Assembly: GCA_000940995.1 (NCBI GenBank)
Contig: CP005974.1
Coordinates: forward strand, 248,001-312,000
Length of the DNA stretch: 64,000 nt
Direction: 5' to 3'
DNA from: Photobacterium gaetbulicola Gung47
Lineage (GTDB): Bacteria > Pseudomonadota > Gammaproteobacteria > Enterobacterales > Vibrionaceae
Notes under the pieces: model-generated
What the model was told of the DNA's origin: nothing
The model's input: the letters and a program-made list of their open reading frames with translations, nothing else
Database searches by the model: none
Made by a program: the position numbers and the translations under genes
In this document: positions 8,330 to 17,506 of the stretch, piece by piece
Position numbering within the stretch: position 1 is the stretch's first letter
Layout of the letters: every line of letters begins with the position of its first letter

Positions 8330-9886
8330 TTACTCTTCAACGACCAGATCACCGAAGTACGGGAAGTTCATACCGTTAACAATCGAGCCAATCTTCAGGT
8401 TTGTTTTCGCAGCCCAGGATGGATCCTGCCAGTGCAGCGGAACGAACGCGGCATCGTTGTACAGTAGCTCTTCCACCTTCTTGAGCATCGCACTGCGCTT
8501 CTCGAGATCGGTCTCTTTGTTAGCCTCGACAATCAGCTGATCCACTTCTTTGTTCGAGTAATGGCCACAGTTGTACTGGCCTTTACCTGTACCTTCATCA
8601 CGGGTCATGGTCAGGAACTCAGTGAAGTTTGCCGAATCTTCTGTATCTGGGTGCCAGCCAATCATCATCATGTCTGCCGCACAGACATCGAACTCAGGCC
8701 AGTACTGAGCTTTTGGCAGGGTTTTCAGATCAACCTTGATACCAATTTTCGCCAGCATGGCTGCTGCCGCCTGTGAAATCTTGTCATCATTCACATAGCG
8801 GTTGTTTGGCGACATCATGGTCAGGGTAAAGCCATCCTCGTAACCCGCTTCTTTCATCAACTGCTTGGCTTTTTTAACGTCAAAGCGCGGTGCCAGGTTC
8901 TCGTCATAACCCGCGTAGCCCACAGGGCTCTGCTGGCCTGCAGCGGTTGCAGCCCCTTTCATAACACGCTTGGCAATACCTTCATTGTTGATGGCGTAGA
9001 CAATCGCCTGGCGCACACGCACATCTTTCAGCGCTTCGTTGGAGTTCTGGTTCATCTGGAAAGTGATGATACGGGTACCCGGCATGGTGATCAGCTCAAC
9101 ATCCTTGGCACGCTCAATACGGTTGTAGTCATTTGGGCCAACTGGCGCGATCATATCTACGCCACCAGACAGCAGCGCGGCCACACGGGTCGCGTCTTCT
9201 TTGATTGGCACCAAGGTCAGCTTGTCAACGTTACCCTTCGAGCCTTTGTCCCAGTAGTCAGCAAAACGTTCAAACTCAACTTTTACGCCCTGCTCACGGG
9301 ATGTGACGATAAATGGGCCGGTACCTGAAATGTTGCCAGAAGCAAAAGAATTACCGTGCTTCACCAGCTCCGCTTTGTCTTTGCCATCTGCCGTTTTACC
9401 TGTGTAGAACTTGCTATCCATTGGGAAGATGTAAGTCGCTACATTCTCTACGAGCGGGTAAGTACCGTCAGTTTTAATTTCAACCGTGTAGTCATCAACC
9501 TTGGTCAATGACAGTAGTGGCTCGAAGATACCCTTGAAGTCAGGGGATTCTTTCAGGCGGGCAAACGTCCATACCACATCATCAGCAGTCAGCTCATTGC
9601 CGGAATGGAACTTCACCCCTTTGCGAAGGTTAAAGCGCATAGTTTCGTTATCTACACGCTCCCAGCTTTCTGCCAAGCGTGGTTCGAAGTCCATATCCTG
9701 GGTAAAGCGGATAAGTGGATCAAAAACCATGTGAGAGAGCTGCATTGTACCGCCAGATAGTTGCTCATGCGGGTCAAGCGATACCGGGTCAGCATCATAG
9801 GCAACTTTGATTTGGGCAGCAGCAGCACTAAAGCTCAGGCCGGCAGCCATTAAGGCAACGGCCAATTTGGTCTTGATGGTTTTCAT
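8330..9886 (-). CDS. Periplasmic peptide-binding protein of ABC transporter (SBP_bac_5 family)
   Basis: The 518-residue solute-binding protein has a cleavable signal peptide (MKTIKTKLAVALMAAGLSFSAAAA, cleavage after about 24). The mature SBP_bac_5 domain begins QIKVAYDADPVSLDPHEQLSG and includes the characteristic LRKGVKFHSGNELTADDVVWTFARL. It delivers peptides or a peptide-like ligand to the DppB/DppC-type permeases encoded just downstream. The upstream gene on this strand is the fused ATPase, 93 nt away. The order ATPase-binding protein-permeases differs from the usual oppABCDF order. Ligand identity is not determinable here. Confidence 0.93.
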   Translation of the reverse strand: MKTIKTKLAVALMAAGLSFSAAAAQIKVAYDADPVSLDPHEQLSGGTMQLSHMVFDPLIRFTQDMDFEPRLAESWERVDNETMRFNLRKGVKFHSGNELTADDVVWTFARLKESPDFKGIFEPLLSLTKVDDYTVEIKTDGTYPLVENVATYIFPMDSKFYTGKTADGKDKAELVKHGNSFASGNISGTGPFIVTSREQGVKVEFERFADYWDKGSKGNVDKLTLVPIKEDATRVAALLSGGVDMIAPVGPNDYNRIERAKDVELITMPGTRIITFQMNQNSNEALKDVRVRQAIVYAINNEGIAKRVMKGAATAAGQQSPVGYAGYDENLAPRFDVKKAKQLMKEAGYEDGFTLTMMSPNNRYVNDDKISQAAAAMLAKIGIKVDLKTLPKAQYWPEFDVCAADMMMIGWHPDTEDSANFTEFLTMTRDEGTGKGQYNCGHYSNKEVDQLIVEANKETDLEKRSAMLKKVEELLYNDAAFVPLHWQDPSWAAKTNLKIGSIVNGMNFPYFGDLVVEE

Positions 9887-9952
9887 TGCATAGCTCCTTT
9901 ATGCGGGGAGGTAACTCCCTTGCTATTGTGTTTGCTTTTGTTGTGTCCGATA

Positions 9953-9970
9953 GCCGCTGTCGCCAGCGGC
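9953..9970 (-). repeat. Small hairpin after the fused ATPase gene
   Basis: A 7-bp perfect stem gccgctg/cagcggc with loop tcgc lies 9 nt past the ATPase stop codon and before the binding-protein gene. It has no T-run on the minus strand, so it looks like an mRNA-processing or stability element rather than a terminator. Confidence 0.45.
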
Positions 9971-9979
9971 ATGAATGGA

Positions 9980-11698
9980 TTAAGCTAACTTGAGTCCTTC
10001 CTGGCTGATGCCCTTGAACTCGGGCATCAACGAAATTAACTGGCGGCTGTATTCGTGCTGTGGCGTGGTGAAAAGCTGCTCGGTCGGGGCTACCTCAAGC
10101 AAGGTTCCCTTCTGCATCACCCCAATCCGGTCGCACATCTGGCGGATCACCGGGAGGTCATGACTGATAAACAGCATGGTCAGGTTCAGCTCATCCTGAA
10201 GATCTTTGAGCAAGTTAAGAATTTGCGCCTGTACCGACACATCCAGTGCCGAAGTCGGCTCATCACAGATCAAGAGGCGAGGTCGAGTGGCCAATGCCCG
10301 GGCAATCGAAATCCGTTGGCGCTGGCCACCGGAAAACTCATGTGGATATTTCACGCCAGCGGCACTACCCAAGCCAACGTGATCCAGCAGGTCAGCGACG
10401 ATCTGGCGGGTCTGGCTCTCGTTTTCGGTCAGTTTGTGGAAACGAATTGGTTCAGCGATGATATCGGCGATCTTCATCCGCGGGTTCATCGAGGTGTACG
10501 GATTCTGGAATACCATCTGCATCTGGCGGCGCAGCGGGCGGCGCTCAGCTTCATTCTTGAGGGCTGTCAGATCGACACCTTCAAAGGTGATTTTGCCGGA
10601 GTTCGGCGGGTACAAGCCGGTGATCGCCCGCGCAATGGTCGACTTACCGGAGCCTGACTCACCCACCAAGCCAAAAGTTTCACCCTCGAAGATCTCAAAG
10701 CTGACGTCATTGTTGGCCTGCACGTATTCTCGGCGGCTCTCGAAAAACGAATCCTTGGTGACAAAGCGCAGGTTAACGTTTTCGACCTGCAACAGGGCCC
10801 CGGTATAGCTGCGCTGATCTTCGCTCTGTCCCAGCCAGTGGTTCTTCACATCCAGCTGGGTCATTTCCTGCGCTTGTTCAATATAACTCACCAGCGGGAA
10901 GCGCTTAAGTTTAATATCAGAGCGAGGCACGGCCGAGATCAGGCTCTGGGTGTACGGATGGTTAGGACGACACAATACCTGCTCGGTCTCCCCTATTTCG
11001 ACCAAATCACCACGGTACATCACGGCAACCCGATCAGTGACATTAGAAACCACCCCCATATCATGAGTCACCAACATACAACCGACGTTCTTCTTCTGGC
11101 ACAGCTCACGAATAAGATTAAGGATCTGATCCTGAATCGAGACATCCAACGCCGTTGTCGGTTCATCGGCAATGATTAAATCAGGCTCGCCGGCCAAGGC
11201 AATCGCAATGACGACCCGCTGGCGCATACCGCCTGAAAACTGATGCGGATACTGTTTGATGCGCAGCTCAGGTTGCGGGATCCCGACCTGCTCCATCAGG
11301 CTGATCGCACGTTTGGCGGCTTCTTCCTGACTCACCTTTAAGTTGGTGACAATGGTTTCGGTCAACTGCTGTTCAACCGTAAACAGTGGATTGAGTGAAG
11401 TCATCGGATCCTGAAAGATAAAACCGATTTTCGAGCCGCGTACCGAGCGCATCTGCTCCGCTGTCAGGCCTGAAATCAACTCACCATCCAGATAGACATC
11501 ACCACTGGCTACCCGGCCCGGCGGACTGAGCAAGTCAATCACCGCATTACCAACGGTCGACTTGCCGGCACCGGACTCACCGACCACGCCTACAATCTCG
11601 CCTCGTTCAATCGAAAACGAGAGCGATTTCACTGCTGCATGAACCCCATGTCGTGATGGATATTCGATACGCAGGTTTTTCACTTCCAATAAAGCCAT
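9980..11698 (-). CDS. Peptide ABC transporter, fused double ATPase (DppD-DppF-like)
   Basis: A single chain carries two complete ABC ATPase domains, equivalent to separate DppD and DppF (fused as in GsiA). Domain 1 (about residues 1-260) has Walker A GESGAGKST, signature FSGGMRQRV and Walker B LIIADEPTTALD. Domain 2 (about 300-565) has GESGSGKST, FSGGQRQRI and LLICDEPTSALD. The ATG at 11698 (MALLEVKNLRIEYPS) is preferred: ABC family homology begins there, and the extra 22 codons of the longer reading frame from 11764 overlap the likely promoter and leader. It is the first gene of the transporter unit and energises the importer on the cytoplasmic face. Confidence 0.92.
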   Translation of the reverse strand: MALLEVKNLRIEYPSRHGVHAAVKSLSFSIERGEIVGVVGESGAGKSTVGNAVIDLLSPPGRVASGDVYLDGELISGLTAEQMRSVRGSKIGFIFQDPMTSLNPLFTVEQQLTETIVTNLKVSQEEAAKRAISLMEQVGIPQPELRIKQYPHQFSGGMRQRVVIAIALAGEPDLIIADEPTTALDVSIQDQILNLIRELCQKKNVGCMLVTHDMGVVSNVTDRVAVMYRGDLVEIGETEQVLCRPNHPYTQSLISAVPRSDIKLKRFPLVSYIEQAQEMTQLDVKNHWLGQSEDQRSYTGALLQVENVNLRFVTKDSFFESRREYVQANNDVSFEIFEGETFGLVGESGSGKSTIARAITGLYPPNSGKITFEGVDLTALKNEAERRPLRRQMQMVFQNPYTSMNPRMKIADIIAEPIRFHKLTENESQTRQIVADLLDHVGLGSAAGVKYPHEFSGGQRQRISIARALATRPRLLICDEPTSALDVSVQAQILNLLKDLQDELNLTMLFISHDLPVIRQMCDRIGVMQKGTLLEVAPTEQLFTTPQHEYSRQLISLMPEFKGISQEGLKLA

Positions 11699-11773
11699 TA
11701 CCAGACCCCAACTGCTTGGCAGCGTTCTGCCCTGTCTGAAAAATAGAATCCCTTCTTTCAGCATAATTTGCTG

Positions 11774-11801
11774 AATATATGTTCAGGACACAATCTGTCA
11801 A
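11774..11801 (-). promoter_or_regulatory. Sigma-70-type promoter of the peptide-transporter unit
   Basis: On the minus strand a perfect -35 TTGACA (11801-11796) is followed after 16 nt by TATATT (11779-11774), five of six matches to the -10 consensus. This is about 75 nt upstream of the ATPase start. Overlapping alternative -10 hexamers (ATATTC, TATTCA) exist. Confidence 0.6.
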
Positions 11802-11811
11802 ATATTTCACA

Positions 11812-12230
11812 AAAAATCAACAACACACGCGTAAAAACTATCAAATCGAATAAAAAAAGAATAAATAGTCACAAGGGTGGGTAAAACGATAGGAAGTTAG
11901 GAGCAAATCCAGGTATGACCACCACACGCAACACAGATAACTAGCAGTGAAACAAACTATAAATCTGCTTATTTGATATAGCTAACACTTTTCAATATTG
12001 CATAAATAGTCAAACAGAACATCAAGACACTTAACAATACAGAAACAATCACTACGAGAATCACAGCAGTTGGCGTGAAATAGGGAGTAATGCCTTTATA
12101 GCCGAATGGTAACCTGTAACAAAACATTATTGGCAGCAGATCACACTACAACCATATGCGCGAAGCCGGTGCCTTGCTGCTGAAGCGTTTTCACTTGCCG
12201 TGAGGGAAGTAAGAAAGAGGGAAGGGGAAC
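11812..12230. other. AT-rich intergenic region without a gene
   Basis: About 420 bases between the transporter promoter and the tRNA-operon terminator. Both strands are broken by frequent stop codons and no ORF resembles a protein. I see no tRNA and no clear regulatory palindrome. One half-site resembling a CRP box (gtgtgatct read on the minus strand near 12145) is too weak to call. Confidence 0.6.
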
Positions 12231-12263
12231 GAAAAAAGCCCCGTCATTTCTGACGAGGCTTTC
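12231..12263 (-). terminator. Terminator of the tRNA operon
   Basis: Minus-strand hairpin aaagcctcgtca / tgacggggcttt (one mismatch, GAAA loop) followed by a run of six T residues. It lies 3' of the last tRNA-Pro. Confidence 0.85.
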
Positions 12264-12268
12264 AATGG

Positions 12269-12345
<77 letters not shown>

Positions 12346-12391
12346 ACAATGTTTTTAGGCTAATGCCAAGGTATCAAAATACCTGAAATAA

Positions 12392-12468
12392 TGGGGTGGC
12401 TAACGGGATTCGAACCCGCGACAACCGGAATCACAATCCGGGACTCTACCAACTGAGCTATAGCCACC
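12392..12468 (-). tRNA. tRNA-His (GUG), distal copy
   Basis: The 77-nt gene includes the encoded G-1 (paired to discriminator C73) and CCA. Its anticodon loop is ATTGTGATT (anticodon GTG). It is identical to the copy at 12616 and nearly identical to E. coli hisR. Confidence 0.97.
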
Positions 12469-12476
12469 GCTGTAAG

Positions 12477-12553
<77 letters not shown>

Positions 12554-12615
12554 ACTTAATTCTGTTGAGGTTTTCACCTCTAGATACTGATATTATAATC
12601 AATACCCTTAAAATA

Positions 12616-12692
12616 TGGGGTGGCTAACGGGATTCGAACCCGCGACAACCGGAATCACAATCCGGGACTCTACCAACTGAGCTATAGCCACC
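12616..12692 (-). tRNA. tRNA-His (GUG), proximal copy
   Basis: Identical to the tRNA-His at 12392-12468, with encoded CCA and G-1. It follows tRNA-Arg after 36 nt, and tRNA-Pro follows it after 62 nt. Confidence 0.97.
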
Positions 12693-12728
12693 ATTGTTTC
12701 TTTGCCAATAATTTTCCAATGTCCGGAA

Positions 12729-12805
<77 letters not shown>

Positions 12806-12826
12806 GTGCCCTATCGGCGGAGGTGA

Positions 12827-12855
12827 ATATTACGGATCACGACCCCTGTCGTAAA
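12827..12855 (-). promoter_or_regulatory. Promoter of the tRNA operon
   Basis: Minus-strand TTTACG (12855-12850), 17-nt spacer, TAATAT (12832-12827), positioned 21 nt upstream of tRNA-Arg. A long T/A-rich tract lies directly upstream (12856-12875), as expected for a strong stable-RNA promoter. Confidence 0.55.
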
Positions 12856-13096
12856 GTGTTTTTTTTAGTTTTTTTCTCGTTCGCTGGAAATATAGGCAAA
12901 TAACTATTGATTCGTATCATACAAAAGCAGCCCCCTAGTTTATCACAGCGAAAATAGCGGATATAATCACGATGTTTTTACAAATTAAACATTCTGTAAA
13001 TAATCACTGCCTTGTCTCAACAGTTCGACTAACAACAAGCACGAATAAGACTGTGGCAATCGCACATAATGATCTGGAAGTGTAAAGGTGAGCTCA

Positions 13097-13507
13097 ATGG
13101 AATTTTCTCTTCGACAACTTATGGTAGCGGCCGTTGCTGCCCTGACATTGACCGGTACCGCGATGGCGGCCGATATGTCAGATGAAGCTATCGCAGAACG
13201 TATCAAACCGGTAGGCTCCGTTTACCTTGAGGGCGATGCCCCTGCCGGCCCTGCTGTCGCAGCGGGCCCACGTAGCGGCGATACCGTCTACGGTACCTTC
13301 TGTGCAGCCTGTCATGGAACAGGAGTCATGGGTGCACCGAAGATTGGTGATGCAACAGACTGGAGTGCGCGTATTGCCAAAGGGAATGATGTCTTGGCCG
13401 ACCATGCCATCAACGGCTTCAACGCCATGCCAGCGAAAGGCTCCTGTATGGACTGCAGCGATGACGAAATCGTTGCTGCCATCAACCATATGATTGACGG
13501 GCTGTGA
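13097..13507 (+). CDS. Cytochrome c5, monoheme periplasmic c-type cytochrome
   Basis: A small electron carrier of the periplasm. A signal peptide (residues 1-26, ending GTAMA) precedes the mature domain. The heme motif is CAACH (in YGTFCAACHGTG), with an axial methionine in FNAMPAKG, and an extra cysteine pair GSCMDCSDDE typical of cytochrome c5. The ATG at 13097 is chosen because AAGGTGAG lies 5 nt upstream; an in-frame GTG at 13088 overlaps that site. It is convergent with rep and shares a bidirectional terminator with it. Confidence 0.93.
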   Translation: MEFSLRQLMVAAVAALTLTGTAMAADMSDEAIAERIKPVGSVYLEGDAPAGPAVAAGPRSGDTVYGTFCAACHGTGVMGAPKIGDATDWSARIAKGNDVLADHAINGFNAMPAKGSCMDCSDDEIVAAINHMIDGL

Positions 13508-13528
13508 TCCCCGCCCCTCCCCAGCGAC

Positions 13529-13564
13529 AAAAAAAGCGAGTGCCATGCGGCCCTCGCTTTTTTA
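13529..13564. terminator. Bidirectional terminator between cytochrome c5 and rep
   Basis: Perfect stem aaaaaagcgag / ctcgctttttt (arms 13530-13540 and 13553-13563). A and T tracts on both sides allow termination in either direction. Confidence 0.85.
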
Positions 13565-13586
13565 TTTCCGATCCGTCGGTCGTGAA

Positions 13587-15602
13587 TTACTTCTTGAACA
13601 TCGCGCGGATATTAGCAATGTGGGCTTGGCCCTTTTGCATTCTTTCCTGCTGGGTCATCGGCTTCTTGTCCGCTTCCCACTCCAGATCATCCTGCGGCAG
13701 CTCGAACAGGAATCGGCTCGGCTCCGGTTTGATCAGCTCGCCAAACTGACGGCGCTCCTTGCATAGGGTGAAGGTCAACTCCTTCTGGGCCCGGGTGATC
13801 CCGACATAGGCCAAGCGGCGCTCTTCCTCGACGTTATCCTCATCGACACTGGTCTGGTGGGGCAGTATCCCCTCTTCGGTACCGACCAGATAGACGTAAG
13901 GAAACTCTAGGCCTTTGGAGGCATGCAAGGTCATCAGCTGGACCTGATCGGCATCGTCGTCGTCTTCACCCCGCTCCATCATATCGCGCAAGGTCAGGCG
14001 CTGGACCACTTCCTTGAGCGTCTTCTCTTCCTGATCGTAATTATCCCCTTCCAGATCAGCCGTGATCCAGCTATACAGATCCGAGACGTTCTTCATCCGC
14101 ATCTCCGCCGCCTTCGGGCTGGCCGACGTTTCGTACAGCCAGTCCTCGTAATTGATATCGCGTACCAGCTGACGGACAGCCGCCACGGTATCACCACGCT
14201 CGGCGTTATCGGAGAGTTCAACAATCCACCGGGTGAACCGCTGCAAGGACTCCAACCCCCGGCCCGACAGATGCTGCTCCAGCCCCAGCTCAAAGCTGGC
14301 CGCAAACAGGCTCTTGCCACGCATATTGGCGTAAGTACCCAGTTTCTCCAGCGTCACCGGACCGATCTCGCGACGGGGGGTGTTGACGATACGCAGGAAT
14401 GCATTGTCATCATCGAGGTTGGTCAACAGGCGCAAGTACGCCATGATATCCTTGATTTCAGCGCGCGAGAAGAAAGAGGTGCCGCCGGAAATCTTGTAGG
14501 GGATCCGGTTTTGCATCAGTGCCTTTTCGAACAACCGTGACTGGTGGTTACCCCGGTAGAGGATAGAATAGTCCTTATACTGGGTATTGTTGAGGAAACG
14601 GTGGGCAATCAATTCCCCGACCACCTTCTCCGCCTCATGCTCCTCGTTCTTGGCCGTGATCACCTTGAGCAGTTCGCCGTCCGGGATCTCCGAGAACAGG
14701 GTCTTCTCGAACACGTGCGGGTTATTGGCAATCAGAATATTGGCGGTACGCAGGATCCGGCTGGTCGAACGGTAGTTCTGCTCCAGCTTGATCACTTTCA
14801 GGCTAGGAAAATCTTTATTTAGCAGCGCCAGGTTTTCCGGCTGGGCACCGCGCCAGGAATAGATAGACTGATCATCATCGCCAACCACGGTAAAACGGGC
14901 ACGCTCGCCCACCAGCAGCTTGACGAAAATATACTGGCTGGTGTTGGTGTCTTGGTATTCATCCACCAGCAAGTAGCGGATTTTGTTCTGCCAGCGCTGA
15001 CGTACTTCCTGGTTATCACGCAGCAGCAGCACCGGCATCAAGATCAGGTCATCGAAATCGAGGGCGTTGTAGGCCTTCATCTGGCGCTGGTACATCTCGT
15101 AGCAGTAGGCGAACATCTGATCACGCTCGCTCTTGGCATGAGCCTTGGCCTCTGCCGGCGACAGCATGTCATTCTTCCAATTGGAGATGGTCGATAGCAA
15201 CTGTTTGAGCAAATCCTTGTCGCCATCGATCTGCTTTTCCGTCAGCTCCTTGAGCAGCGCCATCTGGTCCTGGTCGTCGAACAGGGAGAAGCTCGCCTTG
15301 AGCCCCAGCGCCTTGTACTCCCGGCGGATAATGTTGAGCCCCAGGGTATGGAAGGTCGAGACCATCAGCCCCTTGGCTTCCTGCTTGCCCAGCGTCTGGC
15401 CGACCCGCTCCTTCATTTCCCGGGCCGCCTTGTTGGTAAAAGTCAGCGCCGCGATGTTACGGGCTTTGTAGTCACACTGCTGAACCAGGTAGGCAATTTT
15501 ATTGGTGATCACCCGGGTCTTGCCCGAGCCTGCGCCGGCAAGGACCAAACACGGTCCAGCAACGTATTTTACCGCTTCGTTTTGCCTTGGGTTCAGTTTC
15601 AT
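13587..15602 (-). CDS. rep: ATP-dependent DNA helicase Rep
   Basis: Rep is an SF1A 3'-5' helicase that clears proteins ahead of the replication fork and helps restart. The 671-residue product has motif I GAGSGKTRVI, motif Ia FTNKAAREM, motif II VDEYQDTN, motif III VGDDDQSIYSWRGA, motif IV QNYRST, motif V TLHASKGLEFPYVYLVG and motif VI VGITRAQKEL. The start is set at 15602 (MKLNPRQNEAVKYVAG), which aligns with E. coli Rep (673 aa) and has AGGA 8 nt upstream. A reading frame 27 codons longer lacks homology there. Confidence 0.96.
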   Translation of the reverse strand: MKLNPRQNEAVKYVAGPCLVLAGAGSGKTRVITNKIAYLVQQCDYKARNIAALTFTNKAAREMKERVGQTLGKQEAKGLMVSTFHTLGLNIIRREYKALGLKASFSLFDDQDQMALLKELTEKQIDGDKDLLKQLLSTISNWKNDMLSPAEAKAHAKSERDQMFAYCYEMYQRQMKAYNALDFDDLILMPVLLLRDNQEVRQRWQNKIRYLLVDEYQDTNTSQYIFVKLLVGERARFTVVGDDDQSIYSWRGAQPENLALLNKDFPSLKVIKLEQNYRSTSRILRTANILIANNPHVFEKTLFSEIPDGELLKVITAKNEEHEAEKVVGELIAHRFLNNTQYKDYSILYRGNHQSRLFEKALMQNRIPYKISGGTSFFSRAEIKDIMAYLRLLTNLDDDNAFLRIVNTPRREIGPVTLEKLGTYANMRGKSLFAASFELGLEQHLSGRGLESLQRFTRWIVELSDNAERGDTVAAVRQLVRDINYEDWLYETSASPKAAEMRMKNVSDLYSWITADLEGDNYDQEEKTLKEVVQRLTLRDMMERGEDDDDADQVQLMTLHASKGLEFPYVYLVGTEEGILPHQTSVDEDNVEEERRLAYVGITRAQKELTFTLCKERRQFGELIKPEPSRFLFELPQDDLEWEADKKPMTQQERMQKGQAHIANIRAMFKK

Positions 15603-15744
15603 TGACTTATCCTGTGTTGATCTTCGGGTCAGCAGGCGCATTGTAACGGGTTCACCGCCATTGTCTATTCGGCTCCGTATCAAGCCTGCTTATCCTGACG
15701 ACATAAAAAACTGCTTGCACAATTAATCAGGCACCATAAAATTA

Positions 15745-15762
15745 TGAATGAACATTCATTCA
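15745..15762. promoter_or_regulatory. Operator palindrome upstream of vexR
   Basis: Perfect inverted repeat tgaatga-acat-tcattca lies 26 nt before the vexR start. It has the form of a TetR-family operator and is the obvious autoregulatory site for the vexRAB unit. Binding by VexR is inferred from position and symmetry. Confidence 0.65.
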
Positions 15763-15787
15763 CTATCTTTTTTTACAACTGCCGTTT

Positions 15788-16354
15788 ATGAGTGACAAGA
15801 AAAAACGCATCCTCCAGGCAACGGAAACGTTACTGGCGGAACATGGCTTTCACGGGATATCGATGCAAATGGTGGCCAAGGAGGCAGGGGTAGCCGCAGG
15901 GACCATTTATCGCTACTTCGAGGACAAAGACGATCTGTTGCATCAGCTTCATGATCACATTTTGGCCTACGTCGCGAACAAAATCAGCCAGAACGTGTCA
16001 GATGACATGCCATTGGAGGATAGGTTTCGCACCATGTGGCTTAACATCTGGAACATGGCCACCCAGGATGATGCCCCACTGATCAACCGCGGCCAGTTCG
16101 AAAACCTGCCACGGCGCGAAAGCCATGAACAACGATTATTAGAAAAGAAAATGTTCGCCAAGGTGAATACGTTATTCGAGGAAGGGAAGGCGTCAGGCCG
16201 ATTCAAAAACCTCGACAACGAAATCTTGAGCGCACTGAGCCTTGAGCCAAGTGCTTGCTTAGCTCGCAAACATATCAACGGCGTTTACAAGGTCAGCGAT
16301 GAAGCCCTAGAGGCGGCCATCCAGGCCTCTTGGGACGCCATTATTCAGCATTAA
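15788..16354 (+). CDS. vexR: TetR-family regulator of the adjacent RND efflux genes (VexR-like)
   Basis: The 188-residue protein has an N-terminal TetR helix-turn-helix (KKRILQATETLLAEHGF, then VAKEAGVAAGTIYRYFEDKDDLL) and a C-terminal ligand-binding region of all-helical character. It lies 33 nt upstream of the membrane-fusion gene and in the same direction, with a palindromic operator in front of it, so it very likely controls its own three-gene unit. The gene cluster and its position beside ubiK-ilvC match the Vibrio cholerae vexRAB locus. The symbol rests on context and general similarity. Confidence 0.85.
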   Translation: MSDKKKRILQATETLLAEHGFHGISMQMVAKEAGVAAGTIYRYFEDKDDLLHQLHDHILAYVANKISQNVSDDMPLEDRFRTMWLNIWNMATQDDAPLINRGQFENLPRRESHEQRLLEKKMFAKVNTLFEEGKASGRFKNLDNEILSALSLEPSACLARKHINGVYKVSDEALEAAIQASWDAIIQH

Positions 16355-16387
16355 CATACATTAGCTAACTTCGGAGCACACCCAACC

Positions 16388-17494
16388 ATGAAAAAATGGA
16401 TAGTGATGCTACTGGTCGCGAGTCTGCTCTTTGGCAGCGTGATTGGTTTCAATCTCTTCAAACAACAAAAAATCGCCGTGTACATGGCCAATATGCCAGA
16501 GCCAGAGTTTCCGGTTACGGTCACCACCGCCAATCCGAGCAACTGGGTGCCGGCCATCGAAGCGATCGGCTTTATCGAACCTAATCAGGGTGTCACCATT
16601 ACCACCGAAGTCTCTGGTGTGATCCAAACCATCGACTTTGAATCCGGTGCCGCCGTAAAAGCCGACCAACAACTGCTGGCGCTGGACTCAGATGTGGAAA
16701 TCGCCAACTTGAAGAGCACCCAGGCCCGCCTGCCAGCGGCCAAAGCTAAGTATGAGCGCTACCGTGGCCTATTCAAGAAAGGGTCGATTTCCAAAGAAGC
16801 CTTTGATGATGCCGAAGCGTCGTATTTCTCACTGGTTGCCGATATCGAAAGCCTGAAGGCGACTATCGAGCGCCGCACCATCAAAGCACCGTTTGACGGT
16901 GTGGTCGGCCTCCGTAATGTATACCTCGGCCAGTATATCCAGCCTGGTACCGATGTCGTGCGCCTTGAAGATACCTCGCTGATGAAACTGCGCTTTACCG
17001 TGCCGCAGACCGATATCTCTGAAATCCACCTCGGGCAGGATGTCGAAATCTTCGTTGATGCCTACCCGGAAACACCATTTAGCGGCGAGATCAGCGCAAT
17101 TGAACCGGCGGTCAACTACCAAAGTGGCTTGGTCCAGGTTCAGGCTGACATCCCGAACAACGAAGGCCAGCTGCGCAGCGGTATGTTTGCCCGTGCCCAT
17201 ATTATCCTGCCGACGCTGGAAGATCAGATCATCCTGCCGCAGACAGCCATCACCTACACCCTGTATGGCGACAATGTCTACTTGGCCGGCGAAGACGAAA
17301 ACGGCGTACTGCGCGTCAAGCAGTCCGTGGTCAAGGTCGGTGAGCGCAAAGGGAACAACGTCCATATCCTCGACGGAGTGAAAGCGGGTGATACCGTGGT
17401 CACTTCAGGCCAGGTGCGCCTGAGCAACCATGCCAAAGTCCGTGTGGTAGAAAGCAACTCGCTGGAAGCCCCAGCGGAAACCCCAATGCTGTGA
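16388..17494 (+). CDS. vexA: RND efflux periplasmic adaptor (membrane fusion protein, VexA-like)
   Basis: Periplasmic adaptor that couples an RND pump to a TolC-type channel. The N-terminus is one hydrophobic segment (WIVMLLVASLLFGSVIGFNLF, residues 4-24), likely an uncleaved anchor since no lipobox cysteine is seen. It is followed by the biotinyl-lipoyl-like halves (VSGVIQTIDFESGAAVKADQQLL and IKAPFDGVVGLRNVYLGQYI), a short helical hairpin between them, and the beta-barrel and membrane-proximal domains. Length 368 is normal for the family. The RND gene follows after 12 nt. No outer-membrane channel gene is adjacent, so TolC encoded elsewhere is presumably used. Confidence 0.88.
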   Translation: MKKWIVMLLVASLLFGSVIGFNLFKQQKIAVYMANMPEPEFPVTVTTANPSNWVPAIEAIGFIEPNQGVTITTEVSGVIQTIDFESGAAVKADQQLLALDSDVEIANLKSTQARLPAAKAKYERYRGLFKKGSISKEAFDDAEASYFSLVADIESLKATIERRTIKAPFDGVVGLRNVYLGQYIQPGTDVVRLEDTSLMKLRFTVPQTDISEIHLGQDVEIFVDAYPETPFSGEISAIEPAVNYQSGLVQVQADIPNNEGQLRSGMFARAHIILPTLEDQIILPQTAITYTLYGDNVYLAGEDENGVLRVKQSVVKVGERKGNNVHILDGVKAGDTVVTSGQVRLSNHAKVRVVESNSLEAPAETPML

Positions 17495-17506
17495 TCCGGA
17501 GGAGAC

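Noticed and set aside
12130..12160. CRP-binding site near the end of the tRNA operon
   Set aside because: Only one half-site resembles the consensus; the other half does not match, and position relative to any promoter is unclear.
13529..13564. Repeat suggestive of a mobile-element end
   Set aside because: The inverted repeat is a terminator between convergent genes; no transposase or target duplication is nearby.
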